Part shown: positions 1 to 9,095 of the stretch, one piece after another
Position numbering within the stretch: the first letter of the stretch is position 1
Layout of the letters: each line of letters opens with the position of its first letter
Assembly: GCA_026708585.1 (NCBI GenBank)
Contig: JAPOUQ010000047.1
Location: 1 to 38,490, forward strand
Origin: Gammaproteobacteria bacterium
Lineage (GTDB): Bacteria; Pseudomonadota; Gammaproteobacteria; Arenicellales; Poriferihabitantaceae
Direction: 5' to 3'
DNA: 38,490 nt
Notes under the pieces: generated by a model
Seen by the model: the letters and a program-made list of their open reading frames with translations, nothing else
Told to the model about the DNA's origin: nothing
Databases searched by the model: none
Program-made: the position numbers and the translations under genes

Positions 1-55
1 TTTATACTTATTTCAATAGTTTATTTGATTATTTCGGCAAAAATGAAGTCCGAAA
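1..55 (+). repeat. Terminal inverted repeat, left copy
   Basis: Bases 1-55 are identical to the reverse complement of 38436-38490, and the match breaks at base 56 (c here, g in the other copy). Inside it, TTTCGG (33-38) and CCGAAA (50-55) form a small inverted repeat. The exact 55-base length and its position at both extremities suggest that both contig ends run into the same multicopy sequence. A transposon or linear-replicon end is possible but less likely. Confidence 0.9.
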
Positions 56-119
56 CATGAGTTTAGATTTAATCTGATGAGTGTCTACTTATTTCGTTAT
101 CAGAAAATTTCAAAAGAGA

Positions 120-441
120 ATGAAACAATTCACGATCATAGCTGCTCTGCTTGCGGCAATGCTAGGTGCATCATAGGCACAAGCATACGAAGCTTGGAAA
201 TGCTATAAGAAACGAAGTTCAAGTACACCAGAATTCGCTATGGGTAATCCCCGGACAACCGGAAGATAAGTTCCCCATAGAAGCGGTCATCCACTGGAAT
301 GGAAAAAGAATGTTTGGATCTCATCGTCCATCAGATTGTGGACCAACGACAAAAGCGAAACCTTGGGATTGGGAATGTGCTCATTACTATCATTTTGGCA
401 ACAAAGTAAAAGGTAGGGAGATAAGGGAATTTTCTATTTAA
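120..441 (+). pseudogene. Broken gene for a small exported protein
   Basis: An ATG at 120 opens a classic signal peptide (MKQFTIIAALLAAMLGAS, then AQA as a likely cleavage site). It is interrupted by an in-frame TAG at 174-176, and that frame ends at TAA 267-269. A second frame stays open from 166 to 441 and looks protein-like, with several Trp, two Cys, a DWEC stretch and a HYYHFG stretch. The simplest reading is one secreted protein of roughly 100 residues that has gained a nonsense change and a frameshift. Alternatively the downstream frame is a chance ORF. The family is not recognised. It lies next to the terminal repeat in a gene-poor, eroded stretch. Confidence 0.4.
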
Positions 442-1082
442 TACTTGAGGAACGCCGGGATGTCATCTCGTGATTTTAGGTTCAGTTCAATATCTTCAAT
501 CCCGGTTTCGCTGATTTCCATCTGTATATGCTGTCCTACTCTCAAGATTTTTTGCTCAAAATAGACGAAGATTTGTAATTCTTTGACACTTTTACCCTAA
601 AATCGCTTTATCCGGCAATTCTTCAAATTATAGTTAAGTCATTATAACATATAATATCAATAGTTTAATTAATGATTATGGGTTTTCCGGCAAGCACTAT
701 ATATGGAAAAATTATTTTGGTTTACAATGTGCCGCCATTATGAGTGGCGAATGATCAGCTTGGATGCGTTATTAGTAGCTTCAATCATAGGATATCTTCC
801 AATGGTGATCCTGAACTGTTGGATGTGTAGGCCTTCGATTCTGAAAATCTGAGAACGGATGATACCGGTTTTTTTGTGAATCCAGAATTTAACAATAGAA
901 AACAGGAAATTACTCGAGTGCCTTGTATGTTATTGTATTGGAAAGGTTAAAGTTTCCACAATAGGTAAATCTGAGTTTGGAGTTGAATCTCACCATAGTT
1001 CGGGTAATGTTCCTAAATCTAATGGCTCAATTGGAACAAGCGAGTAATGGACCTATATACTGAGTTCAGGTAATAACAGCTT
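442..1082. other. Gene-poor region upstream of smg
   Basis: No convincing gene is seen on either strand. The usual smg partner dprA is not here. The only structure noted is a diverged copy of a dispersed repeat at about 898-941. The smg promoter should lie near the right end, but no clear -35/-10 pair was identified. Confidence 0.5.
898..941 (+). repeat. Diverged dispersed repeat, copy 1
   Basis: Begins GAAAACA.GAAA and continues to TGCCTTGTATG, ending TATTGTATTGG. It aligns with the repeat at 35781-35821, with a one-base length difference in the middle. The last 23 bases match at about 19 positions by eye. It is weaker than the match between the other two copies. Confidence 0.35.
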
Positions 1083-1595
1083 ATGACTAATAATATTTCC
1101 GATGTTTTGAGATATTTAATAAAGGATGACGATGAGTTTTATATTGGTCGAACCGTGGTTGAACAGAAAAATGTAGTTGACCAACTTCAACAAATAGGGT
1201 TTGATAAAAATACGATTGATCAAGCCTTTTTCTGGATACAGAATTTGACCTTTCTTGGTCAATTAGATGCTGAAGACGTAGTCAGCGACCATCAAGATAG
1301 TGAATGTGAAGAGAGCGACCAACTAGGTGTTCGATATTATGTTGATGAGGAAACTCAACATCTTCCAGTCATTATTCGTAGTTATATCATGAGTCTTGAA
1401 CAAGCGGGGATGCTGGATACAGTTGCTCGAGAAATGGTCATTCATCAATTGATGTTTCTGGAAGCCGAGACGATTGATCTAGATTTGGTTAAATGGGTTA
1501 TTCGGGTGGTTCTAAAACATTATCCAGCAGATTTGGGTTTGACCAGACTGGAAGAGAGCATGCTAGCAGAGAATGCATATCAAAATCTGCATTAA
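1083..1595 (+). CDS. smg: Smg family protein (DUF494)
   Basis: A 170-residue protein of the Smg/DUF494 family, whose E. coli member is a similarly small acidic protein. Visible family features are the N-terminal DVLRYL segment and the central acidic linker (about 60-85). The C-terminal half contains REMVIHQLMFLE and DLVKWVIRVVL, which align with E. coli REMVIERVLAL and DLKWVILMVL. The molecular role is not firmly established. The family is normally found between dprA and topA, and topA follows here after 60 bases on the same strand, so the two are probably co-transcribed. dprA is absent from the expected upstream position. The ATG at 1083 fits the family N-terminus, although the ribosome-binding site is weak. 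Confidence 0.9.
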   Translation: MTNNISDVLRYLIKDDDEFYIGRTVVEQKNVVDQLQQIGFDKNTIDQAFFWIQNLTFLGQLDAEDVVSDHQDSECEESDQLGVRYYVDEETQHLPVIIRSYIMSLEQAGMLDTVAREMVIHQLMFLEAETIDLDLVKWVIRVVLKHYPADLGLTRLEESMLAENAYQNLH

Positions 1596-1655
1596 GAGAT
1601 TCGAAACTGATCAAAAGACACATTCTGAACAAACTGGAAACGACTGTAAAGATAT

Positions 1656-4043
1656 ATGAGTAGCCCGCTAATTATTGTTGAATCCCCAGCAAAAGCAAAA
1701 TCAATCACTCGCTATTTAGATGGGGAGTTTAAAGCCTTGGCTTCCTATGGACATGTTAGACAACTGCTAGCCAAAGATGGAGCAGTTAACCCTGAACAGG
1801 ACTTTAACATGCGTTTTGAGATGATCGACAAGAACAAAAAGCATGTTGATGCAATTATCAAGGAAATGAAAAAATCGGATGCCTTGTATCTTGCAACTGA
1901 CCCCGATCGAGAAGGAGAAGCAATTTCTTGGCACTTGCTTGAACTACTAAAGGAAAAGAAAGCCATTGGCTCCAAGCCAGTATATCGAGTTGAGTTTTTC
2001 GAGATTACACCACTTGCAATTCAGGAAGCTGTGAAAAACCCTCGTGATATTTCTGACAACCTAGTTGAAGCCCAACTCGCTCGTTCAGCTCTTGACCATC
2101 TTGTTGGTTTTAATCTTTCTCCGCTTTTGTGGAAAAAAATTCATGCTGGGCTTTCGGCAGGACGAGTCCAGAGCCCAGCACTGCGTATGATTTGTGAGCG
2201 GGAGCAGGAAATCGAGGCTTTTGAACCTAGGGAGTACTGGACCATTGACGCCGGTGTATCTCAAGGCGATCAAAAATTCACAGCAAGACTTCATGTTTAT
2301 GCGGGTGAGAAAGTACAGAAATTTACCATTCACGAAGAGAAACAGGCAACGGTTGTTCGGCAGACATTAGAAGAAGCGGCCAATGGAAATCTGACCGTAC
2401 TAGACGTTGTTCGAAAACAAAAAAAACGTAACCCAACCCCTCCATTTACAACTTCAACCTTGCAGCAAGAAGCAGCAAGGAAGCTTCGGTTCACAGCCCG
2501 CAGAACCATGCAGGTCGCACAGCAGTTGTATGAAGGTGTTGATGTAGACGGTGAGACAATTGGATTAATCACTTATATGCGAACCGACTCGGTTTCGTTA
2601 TCTTCAATGGCCATCGCGGAAATTCGAAAGGCAATTACCGCTCGATATGGTGCTGAAATGTTGCCAAAATCGCCTCGCTATTTCTCAAACAAGACCCGAA
2701 ATGCTCAAGAAGCCCATGAAGGTATCCGGCCAACATCGGCAATGCGATATCCGAGAACTCTTAAGCACGCTCTCTCAGAAGACCAACATAAACTCTATCA
2801 GTTAATTTGGAACCGGACCATAGCGAGCCAGATGAACCCTGCGATCATTGATACAACAATTGTTGACTTCGGAACAGGTCCAACAGGCGAAAAAAGGATC
2901 AAAGGTTCGGATGATTCTGTTCAGCAAACCACAAAGACGAAACAACAAGCGGGTATATTCCGAGCAAGCGGTTCAATCATTCGAACTCCGGGATTTATGT
3001 CTGTTTATTTGGAAGATCAGGATGATGTGGCAGATTCGGAAAAGAAAGAGGTACTCTTGCCAAATCTTGAACAGGGAATGCGAGTTGAATTGCTTGGTAT
3101 GAAGGCTGAGCAGCATTTTACAGAACCCCCGCCTCGGTATAATGAAGCAAGTCTTGTAAAGGCCCTAGAAAGTCACGGTATTGGAAGGCCATCTACATAT
3201 GCATCAATCATTAGCACTTTGCAAAACCGTGAGTATGCAGCACTGGAAGCTAGACGATTTAAACCAACGGATACGGGCAAGATCGTCAATAAATTTCTGT
3301 CTGAGCACTTCACTCGCTATGTGGATTATGAATTTACAGCCGAGATGGAGAGCGAACTCGATGCAATTTCTAGAGGAGAGAAAAGGTGGAAAGAGTTTAT
3401 GAAACATTTCTGGGTGGACTTTTCGAAACAGGTGACGGAAAAGGATGAAACTCTAACTCGTGCTGACGTTAATCAGGCCAGGATATTGGGTAATGATCCA
3501 AAAACCGGCAAACCCGTTTCCGTTCGTTTGGGACGTTATGGTCCTTATGCGCAAATTGGTTCAAAAGACGATTCTGAACCACCACGATTTGCAAGCCTGC
3601 TTCCAGATCAAAAGCTAGACTCAATCACTTTTGAGGTTGCACTGGCGCTGTTTGTTTTTCCACGAAAACTTGGTCAGAATCAGGAAGGAGAGGATATAAC
3701 TGTAAACATGGGGCGTTATGGTCCATATGTGAAGTGCGGTAAAGACAACGCTTCACTGAAACAAAATCAGGATCCTGGCACTATTGATATAAAGGCTGCA
3801 ATTGAACTGATTACAGAAAAGAGAGAGTTTGATGCGAATCGCCAGATTAAAGTATTTTCAGAACACAAAATTCAGGTGTTGAACGGTCGGTATGGCGCAT
3901 ATGTGACCGATGGAAAAAAGAATGTGAAATTACCCAAGGAGATTAAAAACCCTGAATTAGTTACCCTTGAAGAATGTCAAGAATTGATCAAGAAAGCAAA
4001 ACCCAAAACATCCAAACGACGAGGCAGCCGTTCCCAAAAGTAA
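1656..4043 (+). CDS. topA: DNA topoisomerase I (type IA)
   Basis: A 795-residue type IA topoisomerase, which relaxes negative supercoils by single-strand passage through a 5'-phosphotyrosine intermediate. The Toprim domain is at the N-terminus, with IIVESPAKAKSI (Glu9) and TDPDREGEAISWH (Asp82, Asp84, Glu86). The catalytic tyrosine is Tyr307 in GLITYMRTDSVSLS. HEGIRPT and GIGRPSTYASII are further family motifs. The C-terminus has three GRYGPY/GRYGAY repeat units (about 620-770) and a Lys/Arg-rich tail. The Cys4 zinc ribbons of E. coli TopA are missing, so DNA contacts at the end are probably made by the repeats and the basic tail, as in several other bacterial lineages. It follows smg and converges with lpoA. 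Confidence 0.97.
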   Translation: MSSPLIIVESPAKAKSITRYLDGEFKALASYGHVRQLLAKDGAVNPEQDFNMRFEMIDKNKKHVDAIIKEMKKSDALYLATDPDREGEAISWHLLELLKEKKAIGSKPVYRVEFFEITPLAIQEAVKNPRDISDNLVEAQLARSALDHLVGFNLSPLLWKKIHAGLSAGRVQSPALRMICEREQEIEAFEPREYWTIDAGVSQGDQKFTARLHVYAGEKVQKFTIHEEKQATVVRQTLEEAANGNLTVLDVVRKQKKRNPTPPFTTSTLQQEAARKLRFTARRTMQVAQQLYEGVDVDGETIGLITYMRTDSVSLSSMAIAEIRKAITARYGAEMLPKSPRYFSNKTRNAQEAHEGIRPTSAMRYPRTLKHALSEDQHKLYQLIWNRTIASQMNPAIIDTTIVDFGTGPTGEKRIKGSDDSVQQTTKTKQQAGIFRASGSIIRTPGFMSVYLEDQDDVADSEKKEVLLPNLEQGMRVELLGMKAEQHFTEPPPRYNEASLVKALESHGIGRPSTYASIISTLQNREYAALEARRFKPTDTGKIVNKFLSEHFTRYVDYEFTAEMESELDAISRGEKRWKEFMKHFWVDFSKQVTEKDETLTRADVNQARILGNDPKTGKPVSVRLGRYGPYAQIGSKDDSEPPRFASLLPDQKLDSITFEVALALFVFPRKLGQNQEGEDITVNMGRYGPYVKCGKDNASLKQNQDPGTIDIKAAIELITEKREFDANRQIKVFSEHKIQVLNGRYGAYVTDGKKNVKLPKEIKNPELVTLEECQELIKKAKPKTSKRRGSRSQK

Positions 4044-4061
4044 CACTGGCTACTCGTCATA

Positions 4062-4108
4062 AAACTGTAGATTGTTTGCCAAGGCAAACTTCATTATTTC
4101 GTCAGTTT
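4062..4108. terminator. Hairpin between convergent topA and lpoA
   Basis: GTTTGCC-AA-GGCAAAC (4074-4089) is a perfect inverted repeat between the topA stop and the lpoA stop. An outer pair, AAACTG (4062-4067) and CAGTTT (4103-4108), can extend the fold. The T tract is weak, so this is a plausible but unproven bidirectional terminator. Confidence 0.4.
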
Positions 4109-6352
4109 ATGAATTCGATCTGGTAGTCCCTCACGAAATACCAACCATAACGGCTGACGTAACACTTCGCCGTTTTCGGCCAGACTTACAGTCATCGCAG
4201 GTCCTGAGAATTGGAGTGTAGGATCATTCCTGAGAGCATTCAAACGAGGAGCGAGTAAGAAGCTTTGCAGACCCAAAGCATAAATCCGGTCGAGTCCAGT
4301 GTTTCGGTAGGGTGCGAGATTATTGGCTAGGGTATTAACTTGGTCAGTGTTTTCCTCTTCGGTCTCGACTGATTGAGTGCCAACTAGATCAGGAGAGGGA
4401 TCTGGGGTATCGGAATTAGCAAGATCTTCCAAAAGAGGTTGGGTATCCTGCTCGGGATTTTCCTCTTGACCGATTTTTGGTTGCTGATCGAGTTCTGACT
4501 GATCACTCTCCCCTTCAGACAGATCAGCTATGAATTCTTCCTCTGAGACCTCTTTTTCAACAGATATTTCAGCCAAATCCTGTTCAGTCCTTAATCGGCG
4601 ATAGGTCTCTACACCCTGAAGCATCCAATGCATATCTGGGAAGATTACCCCATTTAGGTCTGCATCGAGCTCAGGATTTGGCGTGCCGGAATACACATAA
4701 GAGGTGGCGTATACCGGCAAGTTATGAGCTTGAAAAAATCGGAGTTGCGGTACGACAATTCGAGCCAACGTGGAATTGGCAGCAAGGAAGATGAAATCCA
4801 TGTCCTCGTTGCGCCTAGGGGCGAATTTCAGTCGTTGATCGAGAATTTTTTCAAGAGATTTGCGCCGTTGGATACTCGTGTCGATACCGAGAAAATTCTG
4901 GATGGTTGTCGAGTAGTCAACTTGGTCAGTCTGAAAAAATTCGTTTTTGACGACAACACCTCCAATTGACTCCCAATATTCAACAAATGCGCTGGCAACA
5001 CGATTTCCCCATGAGTTAGCAGATCTGAACACAGTTACTTGTCGATGTCCATCATTCCAGGCCTTTTTTGCAACCAATTTCGCTTCTTCTTCTGGTGACA
5101 GGCTAAACGCAAACAGTCGAGGTAAATTGGTCTGGTCGGAGATGTCTGTGACCATCAGGGTATCGATTTCTCCAGTGAATCCTTCCAAAAGGGAGTTGGC
5201 GGCCTCACTTCCCAGTGGGCCTACGATCAGATTTGCCCCATCATCAATGGCAGCTCGATAGTAAATGCGACTCAGTCCAGTCGAATTCCCGATATCATAC
5301 AAAACAATATCGGCTTGAGAGTTCGACTGATAGCGGGAAGCAGCATCCATGAAGCCATCATAAAATGCCTGAGCAGCTGAACCAACATCTGAAGTCAACG
5401 GGAGTAGCAGAGCAATTCGCTGGTACTTCGTTAATTCATAGGGTTCTTGGCTGAGGGTCAGTGAATCAAGGTTGGCTGGATGGTCTGGATAGAATTTTCT
5501 CCAGTCAAGAAAATCAGTGGATAGAAATTCAGGACGATCATAATCGAGTGTTTCAGCTAGAGAAATCCACCCTGAAGTATTGGCATGCATCGATTGATGG
5601 GCGAGGAGTGAACGATCAAGAGGGTTCAGATTGAGAATTTTCTCGATAATTTGCTTTTGCCAATCAATTCTTGCCTCGTCATCGGACAAATCATGGATCT
5701 CGATGATTATTGCTATCTCATCAAGGTTTTTTCCATCCGCCGCATAAGCGTTGGCAAGTGTTTCGAAATATCGAATTCTGAGAGATTGGTTGGAGATCGG
5801 CTCAAGGTTTATTTGTGTCAATTTAGCCAATGCGCTTTTGGTGTTTCCTTGGGCGAGTAGGATACGTCCACGCAGAATTTCAACATGGAACCGGTCATCG
5901 ATTGTTTCAGGATACATAGCCAATGACCGAAGGGTAGTTATCGCAAATTCAACTTGATTTAGATTGAGAAATTCCTCAATTGCTCTGATTTGCAGTCCCA
6001 GAGCTCTTTCTGCGGGTAATGAGTTGGCTTGCTCAACCAGTTTCCATGGATCGTCCAGTGAGATAACCTGCTCTTCATTTTGCAGTCCAAAAGTGGTTAC
6101 CGGGCGTTCCTCGAGTTCCGGTGGTATGGGTTCAAGTTCCGGTTCAGGCAGTATAATCTCCGGTGTTTCAATCGGAATCGCTTCCTGAAGGGGTTCTTCC
6201 GTTGTTTGGGGAGTTTCTATCTCATCAGTCGGAGGCAATTCCGAGGATTGTTCAATGGGTACTGGTGTACATCCCACCAAGATCAGGCCAAAAGCAAGCA
6301 GGATAGCGCAAAAATGTGCAGTTACTGAATGCCGAATAGAGAACGTTATCAT
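4094..6352 (-). CDS. lpoA: LpoA-type lipoprotein activator of penicillin-binding protein (LppC family)
   Basis: A 752-residue outer-membrane lipoprotein. The N-terminus is a lipoprotein signal with lipobox LILVGC (acylated Cys28). A Pro/Glu-rich linker follows (about 30-85), then a helical TPR-like region (about 105-290). The C-terminal part is periplasmic-binding-protein-like, with RIALLLPL, IVGPLG and NSWGNR motifs typical of LppC/LpoA. In E. coli LpoA reaches through the peptidoglycan and stimulates PBP1A. Unusually, residues about 595-677 form a very acidic, Glu/Gln/Asp-rich insertion near the C-terminus. The gene starts 7 nt after the cbbQ-like gene on the same strand and is probably co-transcribed with it. 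The usual neighbours (rsmI, yraN) are not beside it. Confidence 0.88.
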   Translation of the reverse strand: MITFSIRHSVTAHFCAILLAFGLILVGCTPVPIEQSSELPPTDEIETPQTTEEPLQEAIPIETPEIILPEPELEPIPPELEERPVTTFGLQNEEQVISLDDPWKLVEQANSLPAERALGLQIRAIEEFLNLNQVEFAITTLRSLAMYPETIDDRFHVEILRGRILLAQGNTKSALAKLTQINLEPISNQSLRIRYFETLANAYAADGKNLDEIAIIIEIHDLSDDEARIDWQKQIIEKILNLNPLDRSLLAHQSMHANTSGWISLAETLDYDRPEFLSTDFLDWRKFYPDHPANLDSLTLSQEPYELTKYQRIALLLPLTSDVGSAAQAFYDGFMDAASRYQSNSQADIVLYDIGNSTGLSRIYYRAAIDDGANLIVGPLGSEAANSLLEGFTGEIDTLMVTDISDQTNLPRLFAFSLSPEEEAKLVAKKAWNDGHRQVTVFRSANSWGNRVASAFVEYWESIGGVVVKNEFFQTDQVDYSTTIQNFLGIDTSIQRRKSLEKILDQRLKFAPRRNEDMDFIFLAANSTLARIVVPQLRFFQAHNLPVYATSYVYSGTPNPELDADLNGVIFPDMHWMLQGVETYRRLRTEQDLAEISVEKEVSEEEFIADLSEGESDQSELDQQPKIGQEENPEQDTQPLLEDLANSDTPDPSPDLVGTQSVETEEENTDQVNTLANNLAPYRNTGLDRIYALGLQSFLLAPRLNALRNDPTLQFSGPAMTVSLAENGEVLRQPLWLVFREGLPDRIHKLTK

Positions 6353-6359
6353 GCGCTGT

Positions 6360-7169
6360 TTAGAATAATGAAGTACTCAACTCTGAGACAGCCTTCAGCA
6401 TATCGGGGTCATCAGTCAGTGTTTCGCAGATTGCTCCTCGACATGCTGAGGATGGTGACATACCAGAAGTCATCAATTTCGCAGCATGGACTAGAAGACG
6501 GGTACTTGCCCCTTCTTCCAGCCCATTTCCTTTGAGGTTACGGGTCATGACGGCAAATTTAACTAGTCGGGTTGCGGTATCCTTATCAAGCCCCGATTCC
6601 TTTACCACAATTTCGGTTTCAATTTGGATATTCGGATAATCAAATTCGATTGATACAAAACGTTGGCGTGTGCTTTGCTTAAGATCCTTGAGGACACTCT
6701 GATAACCGGGATTGTATGAAATAGCAAGACAGAATTCTGGAGGGGCAACTAATAGTTCACCAGTTTTTTCAATCGGTAATACACGTCGGTCATCTGCTAG
6801 AGGATGAATTACTACGGTGGTGTCCTTGCGAGCTTCAACAATTTCATCGAGATAGCAAATACCACCTGCCCGCACAGCACGGGCCAGTGGGCCGTCTGAC
6901 CAGCGAGTTTCTCCTCCAACGATCAAAAAACGCCCGACAAGATCGGCCGCAGTTAGGTCATCATGGCAAGATACCGTGATGAGTGGTCGCTTCAAACGCC
7001 ACGCCATATATTCCATAAATCGAGTCTTACCGCAGCCCGTTGGACCTTTCAATAGGACTGGAATTTGGTTACCGTAGGAGGCTTCAAACAACTCAATTTC
7101 ATTGCCGAGCTCTGAGTAATAAGGCTCATTTTCTACTTTGTACTTCTGTATTTCCTGCTCAGCGTTCAT
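6360..7169 (-). CDS. MoxR-type AAA+ ATPase of the CbbQ/NirQ/NorQ family
   Basis: A 269-residue AAA+ ATPase. Walker A is GPTGCGKT (42-49) and Walker B is CYLDEI (Asp108-Glu109). VSCHDDLTAADLVGR and GGETRWSDGPLARAVR are diagnostic of the CbbQ/NorQ group, as is the NPGYQ motif. The C-terminal 80 residues match a CbbQ_C-like helical domain. Members act as hexamers with a VWA protein (CbbO or NorD), either reactivating RuBisCO or inserting metals into nitric oxide reductase. Neither the VWA partner nor a RuBisCO or nor gene is in this window, so the substrate is undetermined. The start is the ATG at 7169, and no strong ribosome-binding site is visible. It shares a 276-bp divergent region with the protease gene at 7446. 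Confidence 0.85.
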   Translation of the reverse strand: MNAEQEIQKYKVENEPYYSELGNEIELFEASYGNQIPVLLKGPTGCGKTRFMEYMAWRLKRPLITVSCHDDLTAADLVGRFLIVGGETRWSDGPLARAVRAGGICYLDEIVEARKDTTVVIHPLADDRRVLPIEKTGELLVAPPEFCLAISYNPGYQSVLKDLKQSTRQRFVSIEFDYPNIQIETEIVVKESGLDKDTATRLVKFAVMTRNLKGNGLEEGASTRLLVHAAKLMTSGMSPSSACRGAICETLTDDPDMLKAVSELSTSLF

Positions 7170-7445
7170 GTTCTATCAGTATTGAGTCAATAATTTCAGA
7201 TGAATGTTCAAAAAAGACAACGTTCATTATTTGGCATTTCAAAAGCCCTACACTAGAAAAGTATTTTTCAGTCAAAATGAGTGTGATCGTTAGCAACAGA
7301 CGGATTATATGAGGTCAAAGTCTAGCACTAGGACAATTTTAGAATCAATTATCGAATTTGGTTCATTTGTACACACTTCAAGCACTCCCATTATATATAA
7401 TTACTAATCTGTTACGATCATACCTACGTGAGTGAGTCCTAAGTT

Positions 7446-8726
7446 ATGAAAACACTTGTTAAACGATCTCTGTGGTCTTTTTTGTGGATTGCCATAGTCA
7501 TTTCACCTGAACTCAAGGCCACCGAAAAAGACGATGACTTGCCGATTGAAGAATTACAGATGTTTGCCGAAGTCTTCGGTAAGATCAAAGCTGATTATGT
7601 AGAGGAAATTGAAGATAAAGATTTGCTAACGCATGCGATCAATGGCATGTTGGCTGGCTTGGATGAACACTCAGCATTTCTTGAGCCAGCGGGATACAAA
7701 CAAATGCAGACCGATACCGATGGCCAGTTTGGGGGACTTGGCATTGAGGTGACCAAGGAAGATGGGTTGATCAAGGTTGTAGCGCCGATTGATGGTACTC
7801 CTGCTGATGAAGCCGGATTGCAGTCGGGTGATTTTATTGTTGAGATAGACGGCGATGCAGTTTTGGACATGCCGCTCAGTGATGCGTTGAGCAAAATGCG
7901 AGGTGAGCCTGGTACGCCGATCGAGTTAACCATTCAACGTGAAGGAGTGTCTGAACTTATCCAGGTCGATTTGATCAGGTCAGTGATTCAAATCAGGAGT
8001 GTACGAGGTGAATTGTTGGAGCCTGGACTGGGTTATCTACGACTTTCGAGTTTCCAGAGCGGGACCGCTCAACATATGAGGGTACAAATCAAAACGCTTG
8101 TCGATGATAACGAGGGTAGTTTGGATGGACTAGTTCTTGATCTTCGGAATAATCCCGGTGGTATTCTTTCGAGCGCTGTTGAAATCAGTGATATGTTCCT
8201 TGATGGTGGAGATATTGTTACAATTAAGGGTCGTATTGAATCTTCAAGCAAAACTTATTCGGCGAAGCCCGGTGATATTCTTGAAGCCAAGCCAATGATC
8301 ATTCTGGTCAATCGTGGTTCTGCATCCGCTTCTGAAATTGTTGCCGGGGCTCTTCAGGATCATAAACGGGCGGTGATAGTGGGTACCAAAACGTTTGGCA
8401 AAGGATCTGTACAGTCGATTATCCCAATAAACTATGGCCGTGCATTAAAGTTGACGACCTCACTTTATCTGACCCCCAATGATAGAGTGATACAGAAAAA
8501 AGGGATTTCGCCTGATATTACTGCACAGTTGACTGGAGTTGGGGACTATGGTCTCGCAGAGGGTCAGGAACTAGCGGTTGATGACTCTGAATCTGAAGAG
8601 GGTGCTGGGCGTTCAGAAACGACCCTTGCTCAGAGACTACGGTCTGACAATCAACTGTTACAAGCAATTAATCTACTTAAGGGTATGCGAATTATTGGGT
8701 CTGAAGTAGAATCTGGGCAAAGTTGA
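7446..8726 (+). CDS. Carboxy-terminal processing protease (S41 family)
   Basis: A 426-residue periplasmic serine protease of the CtpA/Prc type. A signal peptide (about 1-25, with hydrophobic LWSFLWIAIVIS) is followed by an N-terminal helical part (about 32-85). A PDZ domain (about 88-165, with FGGLGIEV and GLQSGDFIVEIDG) comes next, then the S41 catalytic domain. The catalytic serine is Ser294 in GSASASEIVAGAL, and the general-base lysine is Lys319, 25 residues later in TFGKGSVQ, which is the family spacing. RNNPGG is also conserved. It is expected to trim C-termini of exported proteins. The tail after residue 370 is acidic. It converges with the small membrane-protein gene at 8771, with 44 bp between them. 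Confidence 0.94.
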   Translation: MKTLVKRSLWSFLWIAIVISPELKATEKDDDLPIEELQMFAEVFGKIKADYVEEIEDKDLLTHAINGMLAGLDEHSAFLEPAGYKQMQTDTDGQFGGLGIEVTKEDGLIKVVAPIDGTPADEAGLQSGDFIVEIDGDAVLDMPLSDALSKMRGEPGTPIELTIQREGVSELIQVDLIRSVIQIRSVRGELLEPGLGYLRLSSFQSGTAQHMRVQIKTLVDDNEGSLDGLVLDLRNNPGGILSSAVEISDMFLDGGDIVTIKGRIESSSKTYSAKPGDILEAKPMIILVNRGSASASEIVAGALQDHKRAVIVGTKTFGKGSVQSIIPINYGRALKLTTSLYLTPNDRVIQKKGISPDITAQLTGVGDYGLAEGQELAVDDSESEEGAGRSETTLAQRLRSDNQLLQAINLLKGMRIIGSEVESGQS

Positions 8727-8770
8727 GAGGGTTCATGGTGTACGTGTTGATTCGTTTGATTTAATAGGGG

Positions 8771-9028
8771 TTACTGCTTTCCCTTTTTCCCCTTCCGAGT
8801 TTTCACATACTGTTCAATCTTTTCTTCTAGATACCGATAAGCTCGTTGAGCCCAAGGAAAGTCAATAGACAAGATGATCAGACCAAGTGGAAACATCCAA
8901 AAACCCAGTATTGGTAACATGCCGAATATCCCTCCAATGAGTAACGCGATTCCAATTATGATCCTCAATATGGAAGGAAACGACTGAACCCTTTCATAGA
9001 TTCTTGTGAGACTGGTGTTTTTGTCCAT
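8771..9028 (-). CDS. Small two-helix membrane protein
   Basis: An 85-residue protein with two hydrophobic segments (about 20-38 and 42-57) joined by a PILGFWMFPLG turn. A conserved-looking ILSIDFPWAQR region and a strongly basic tail (TRKGKKGKQ) follow. The Gly/Pro-rich turn between helices resembles the small PGPGW-like inner-membrane family, but this is only a resemblance. The basic tail predicts a cytoplasmic C-terminus. It is divergent from dapF with 67 bp between the starts. The function is unknown. Confidence 0.7.
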   Translation of the reverse strand: MDKNTSLTRIYERVQSFPSILRIIIGIALLIGGIFGMLPILGFWMFPLGLIILSIDFPWAQRAYRYLEEKIEQYVKTRKGKKGKQ

Positions 9029-9095
9029 ATAGTTGCTTGATTGAGATGGGTGCTAACAAACGAAATAATGTAGTCGATATACGGTTGATGTCAGA

